This document shows positions 62,262-64,000 of a DNA stretch of 64,000 nucleotides, piece by piece. Each line of letters starts with the position of its first letter. Positions within the stretch are counted from its first letter, which is position 1. The stretch comes from Candidatus Cloacimonadota bacterium (GTDB lineage: Bacteria; Cloacimonadota; Cloacimonadia; Cloacimonadales; Cloacimonadaceae), in assembly GCA_028706475.1 (NCBI GenBank), contig JAQWBI010000001.1, forward strand, positions 62,001 to 126,000, given 5' to 3'. A program made the translations under genes and the position numbers. Under the pieces are notes generated by a model. It had not been told where the DNA came from, did no database searches, and worked only from the letters and a program-made list of their open reading frames with translations.

Positions 62262-63047
62262 GTGAAAATCCTGCACTTGCTCCGCCATCTCTATCTGGTG
62301 GCCGAATACTTCATCCGGGCCTGGAGCATCAGCATATTATACAAAGACCCCCAGCGACGGCGGCATTGCTGGTGCCGAAACGTGAGCCACAGTGCCAAAA
62401 GATTTCAAAAAGCCTTGAATATCAAGGTGAAGCTCTTCAACGAAGAAAGGCTAAAAGAAATGAAGCACAGCTCCTATCTGCTGGTGGCAAATCACTCTTC
62501 CTACACGGATATCATCGTGCTGGCCGCTTTGGAAGAACTAGTTTTCATCACTTCGGTGGAGATGGGGAACAATCCGTTTCTAGGTTCCATTACCCGCATG
62601 GGGGGCTGCCTCTTCACCAATCGCAAGAATCCCATGAGCCTGAAAGAAGAGATCAAGATATTCAGCGACACCATCGCACAAGGATTCAAAGTTGTCCTCT
62701 TCCCTGAGGGAACATCCACCAATGGCAAGGACATCCGCGAATTCCGCAGGTCGTTATTTCAGATAGCGCTGAACGAGAATTGTCCCATATTACCTGTATG
62801 TATAAAATATACACATCTGGATGGTGAACCACTCAATGAAAGAAGCCGTGACACAATTGCCTGGTACGGGGACATGAGCTTTGCCCCTCATTTTATGAAG
62901 CTCATAGGACACCGTATCGATGCGGAAATTCATTTTTTGGATATAACACACAATCCGGGGGAGAAAACACGTCAGGAGCTGTCAAATAGCGTTTATGAGC
63001 AAATGCGAACTTGCTTCCATTCTGGAACGGCAGCTAGTTATACATAA
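62262..63047 (+). CDS. PlsC-family acyltransferase (OlsA-like)
   Basis: 1-acyl-glycerol-3-phosphate acyltransferase family protein of 261 residues. Seen: ANHSSYTDIIVLAAL with the HX4D catalytic pair, GSITRMGGCLFTNRKNPMSL, and VVLFPEGTSTNGKDIREFRR, the acceptor-binding motif. Next to an OlsB-like gene it is most likely OlsA, which adds the second chain to lyso-ornithine lipid, but a phosphatidic acid role is also possible. GTG start. Six bases after the previous gene. Confidence 0.8.
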   Translation: MKILHLLRHLYLVAEYFIRAWSISILYKDPQRRRHCWCRNVSHSAKRFQKALNIKVKLFNEERLKEMKHSSYLLVANHSSYTDIIVLAALEELVFITSVEMGNNPFLGSITRMGGCLFTNRKNPMSLKEEIKIFSDTIAQGFKVVLFPEGTSTNGKDIREFRRSLFQIALNENCPILPVCIKYTHLDGEPLNERSRDTIAWYGDMSFAPHFMKLIGHRIDAEIHFLDITHNPGEKTRQELSNSVYEQMRTCFHSGTAASYT

Positions 63048-63081
63048 ATAATTGTTTGCAAGATAACTTTTAAAAGGAGTT

Positions 63082-63279
63082 ATGATGAAGGATAAAGAGA
63101 AAGAAAAATTGCACCTGGGAAAGAAGAATGTGATTCTTCTCGCACTTGCCGGCATCATTCTGGTGCTGGCCTATGTAATTATGTCCTTCAACGAGATCAC
63201 CATATCACCGGTGCTGTTGTTGATTGCATATGGGATACTTATCCCCTTTGCCCTGTTGTGGAACCCCAAAAAGAAATAG
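63082..63279 (+). CDS. Small two-helix membrane protein, DUF3098-like
   Basis: Protein of 65 residues. A charged start (KDKEKEKLHLGKKN) leads into two membrane helices (VILLALAGIILVLAYVIM and SPVLLLIAYGILIPFALLW) and a short basic end. This resembles DUF3098 of Bacteroidetes; no function is known. AAAGGAG precedes paired ATG codons at 63082 and 63085. The DUF58 gene starts right after its stop. Confidence 0.72.
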   Translation: MMKDKEKEKLHLGKKNVILLALAGIILVLAYVIMSFNEITISPVLLLIAYGILIPFALLWNPKKK

Positions 63280-64000
63280 ATGCCGCTGCTTAATGAGAGC
63301 CAACTGGCTCAGCTAAGTAAATTGCAATTGAGTGCCCGCCAGATCGTAGAGGGCTTTTTGATCGGACTGCACAAATCTCCTTACCACGGCTTCAGTGTGG
63401 AATTTGCCGATCATCGTCAATACAATCCTGGTGAATCCCTGAAGAATGTGGATTGGAAGATTGTGGCGCGTACGGGTCGTTACTACGTAAAACGCTATGA
63501 AGAAGAGACTAATCTGAGGTGTTACATCTTGCTAGATCACAGCAAATCCATGTTTTACGGCTCCGGAAATGAGACCAAGATGGAATTTGCCAAGCAACTT
63601 GCCGCAGCCCTGGCGTGGCTCATGATTGCTCAGAAAGATGCCGCAGGATTATATACTTTCAACGAGCGTATCACCTCCGCTATGGCGCCCAAAGCCTTCA
63701 AAAGCTATACGGGGCAGATATTTGCCCAGTTAGTCAAGCTGGAAGCGGGGGAAGGCACGGATATTTACAACGCGCTCATCCAAATAGCAGACAGCATCAA
63801 GAAGCGCAGTTTGATTGTGCTGATATCCGACCTGCTGGATGAACCGGAGCGCATCTTACAGACATTCAAACGCTTTCGTAACCACAAGCATGAACTGATA
63901 GTATTCCACATCTATGATCCTCAGGAACAGGAGCTTAATTTCAAGCGAGAAACCGAGTTTGTCGATAGCGAAACGGGAGAGAAGATAAGCGTGAATCCCT
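63280..64000 (+). CDS. DUF58 / MoxR-associated protein, N-terminal part (cut by window edge)
   Basis: At least 240 residues. Seen: LQLSARQIVEGFLIGLHKSP at the start, GFSVEFADHRQYNPGESLKN and VDWKIVARTGRYYVKRYEEE (the DUF58 signature), then a von Willebrand A-like region with CYILLDHSKSM (metal site), and IVLISDLLDEP. DUF58 proteins usually lie beside a MoxR AAA+ ATPase and assemble or mature secreted complexes; no moxR gene is on this side, so it may follow outside the window. Starts at the ATG at 63280, immediately after the previous stop. Confidence 0.88.
   Translation, partial: MPLLNESQLAQLSKLQLSARQIVEGFLIGLHKSPYHGFSVEFADHRQYNPGESLKNVDWKIVARTGRYYVKRYEEETNLRCYILLDHSKSMFYGSGNETKMEFAKQLAAALAWLMIAQKDAAGLYTFNERITSAMAPKAFKSYTGQIFAQLVKLEAGEGTDIYNALIQIADSIKKRSLIVLISDLLDEPERILQTFKRFRNHKHELIVFHIYDPQEQELNFKRETEFVDSETGEKISVNP

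Overview
The window looks like a chromosomal segment (roughly half G+C) of an uncultured Gram-negative bacterium of the FCB group. My best guess is Candidatus Cloacimonadota (WWE1). The case rests on gene content: an Omp85-type barrel fused to a zinc-peptidase domain, lipoproteins with classical lipoboxes, a secreted protein with a Bacteroidetes-style C-terminal sorting domain, a membrane pyrophosphatase, a short Obg and DUF116/DUF1838 genes. No rRNA or tRNA gene is in view, so the placement is inference. I found no CRISPR array, transposase or prophage.

Layout. 0-1.3 kb: xseB-ispA-dut (minus strand, dut cut by the edge). 2-6.5 kb: hppA, ispG and a split CHR transporter. 6.5-22.9 kb: a thioesterase, a YfhO-type membrane protein, lepB, a HemW-like radical SAM protein, a short tRNA nucleotidyltransferase-like protein, a secreted amidotransferase-like protein, an MCE/MlaD-like protein, a large peptidase-propeller-barrel protein, pepA, a znuACB-type metal transporter and a membrane-anchored C5-epimerase-like protein. 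22.8-24.2 kb: two acyltransferase-fold genes on the minus strand. 24.8-28.6 kb: rplM-rpsI-rpsB-tsf-pyrH-frr, ending at a clear terminator. 28.7-33.4 kb: MFS, DUF1838, obg, dprA. 33.7-37.3 kb (minus): adenosine-specific kinase, thpR, recA, recX and an M14 carboxypeptidase lipoprotein. 37.4-41.6 kb (minus): an MrfA/YprA-type helicase with an embedded HNH motif, preceded by a secreted sorting-domain protein. 42.3-50.9 kb (minus): a ten-gene run from an NDP-sugar epimerase through polysaccharide export, DegT aminotransferase, etfB, lgt and purB to DUF2147, DUF523/DUF1722 and a frameshifted lipoprotein. 51.9-53.6 kb: dnaA and, just 3' of it, a dense DnaA-box cluster that is very probably oriC. 53.6-64 kb (plus): a lipoprotein, two SurA-like isomerases, pgpA, yajC, def, fmt, DUF116, an HtrA-like protease, an OlsB-like/PlsC pair, a two-helix membrane protein and a DUF58 protein cut by the right edge.

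From 33.7 to 50.9 kb all genes are on the minus strand, and from 51.9 kb to the end all are on the plus strand. Genes on both sides of the proposed origin therefore point away from it, which supports the oriC call.

The most striking non-genic feature is a dispersed hairpin-forming repeat with seven copies, all intergenic, spaced about 8-14 kb apart. Three long copies (about 220-265 bp) share arms and a tail. Two others share a different tail. I do not recognise it as a named family. Other notable items are the helicase-HNH architecture, a possible small RNA between a promoter and a strong terminator near 41.9 kb, a 20-bp perfect palindrome downstream of the polysaccharide-operon promoter, and a structured leader before rpsB.
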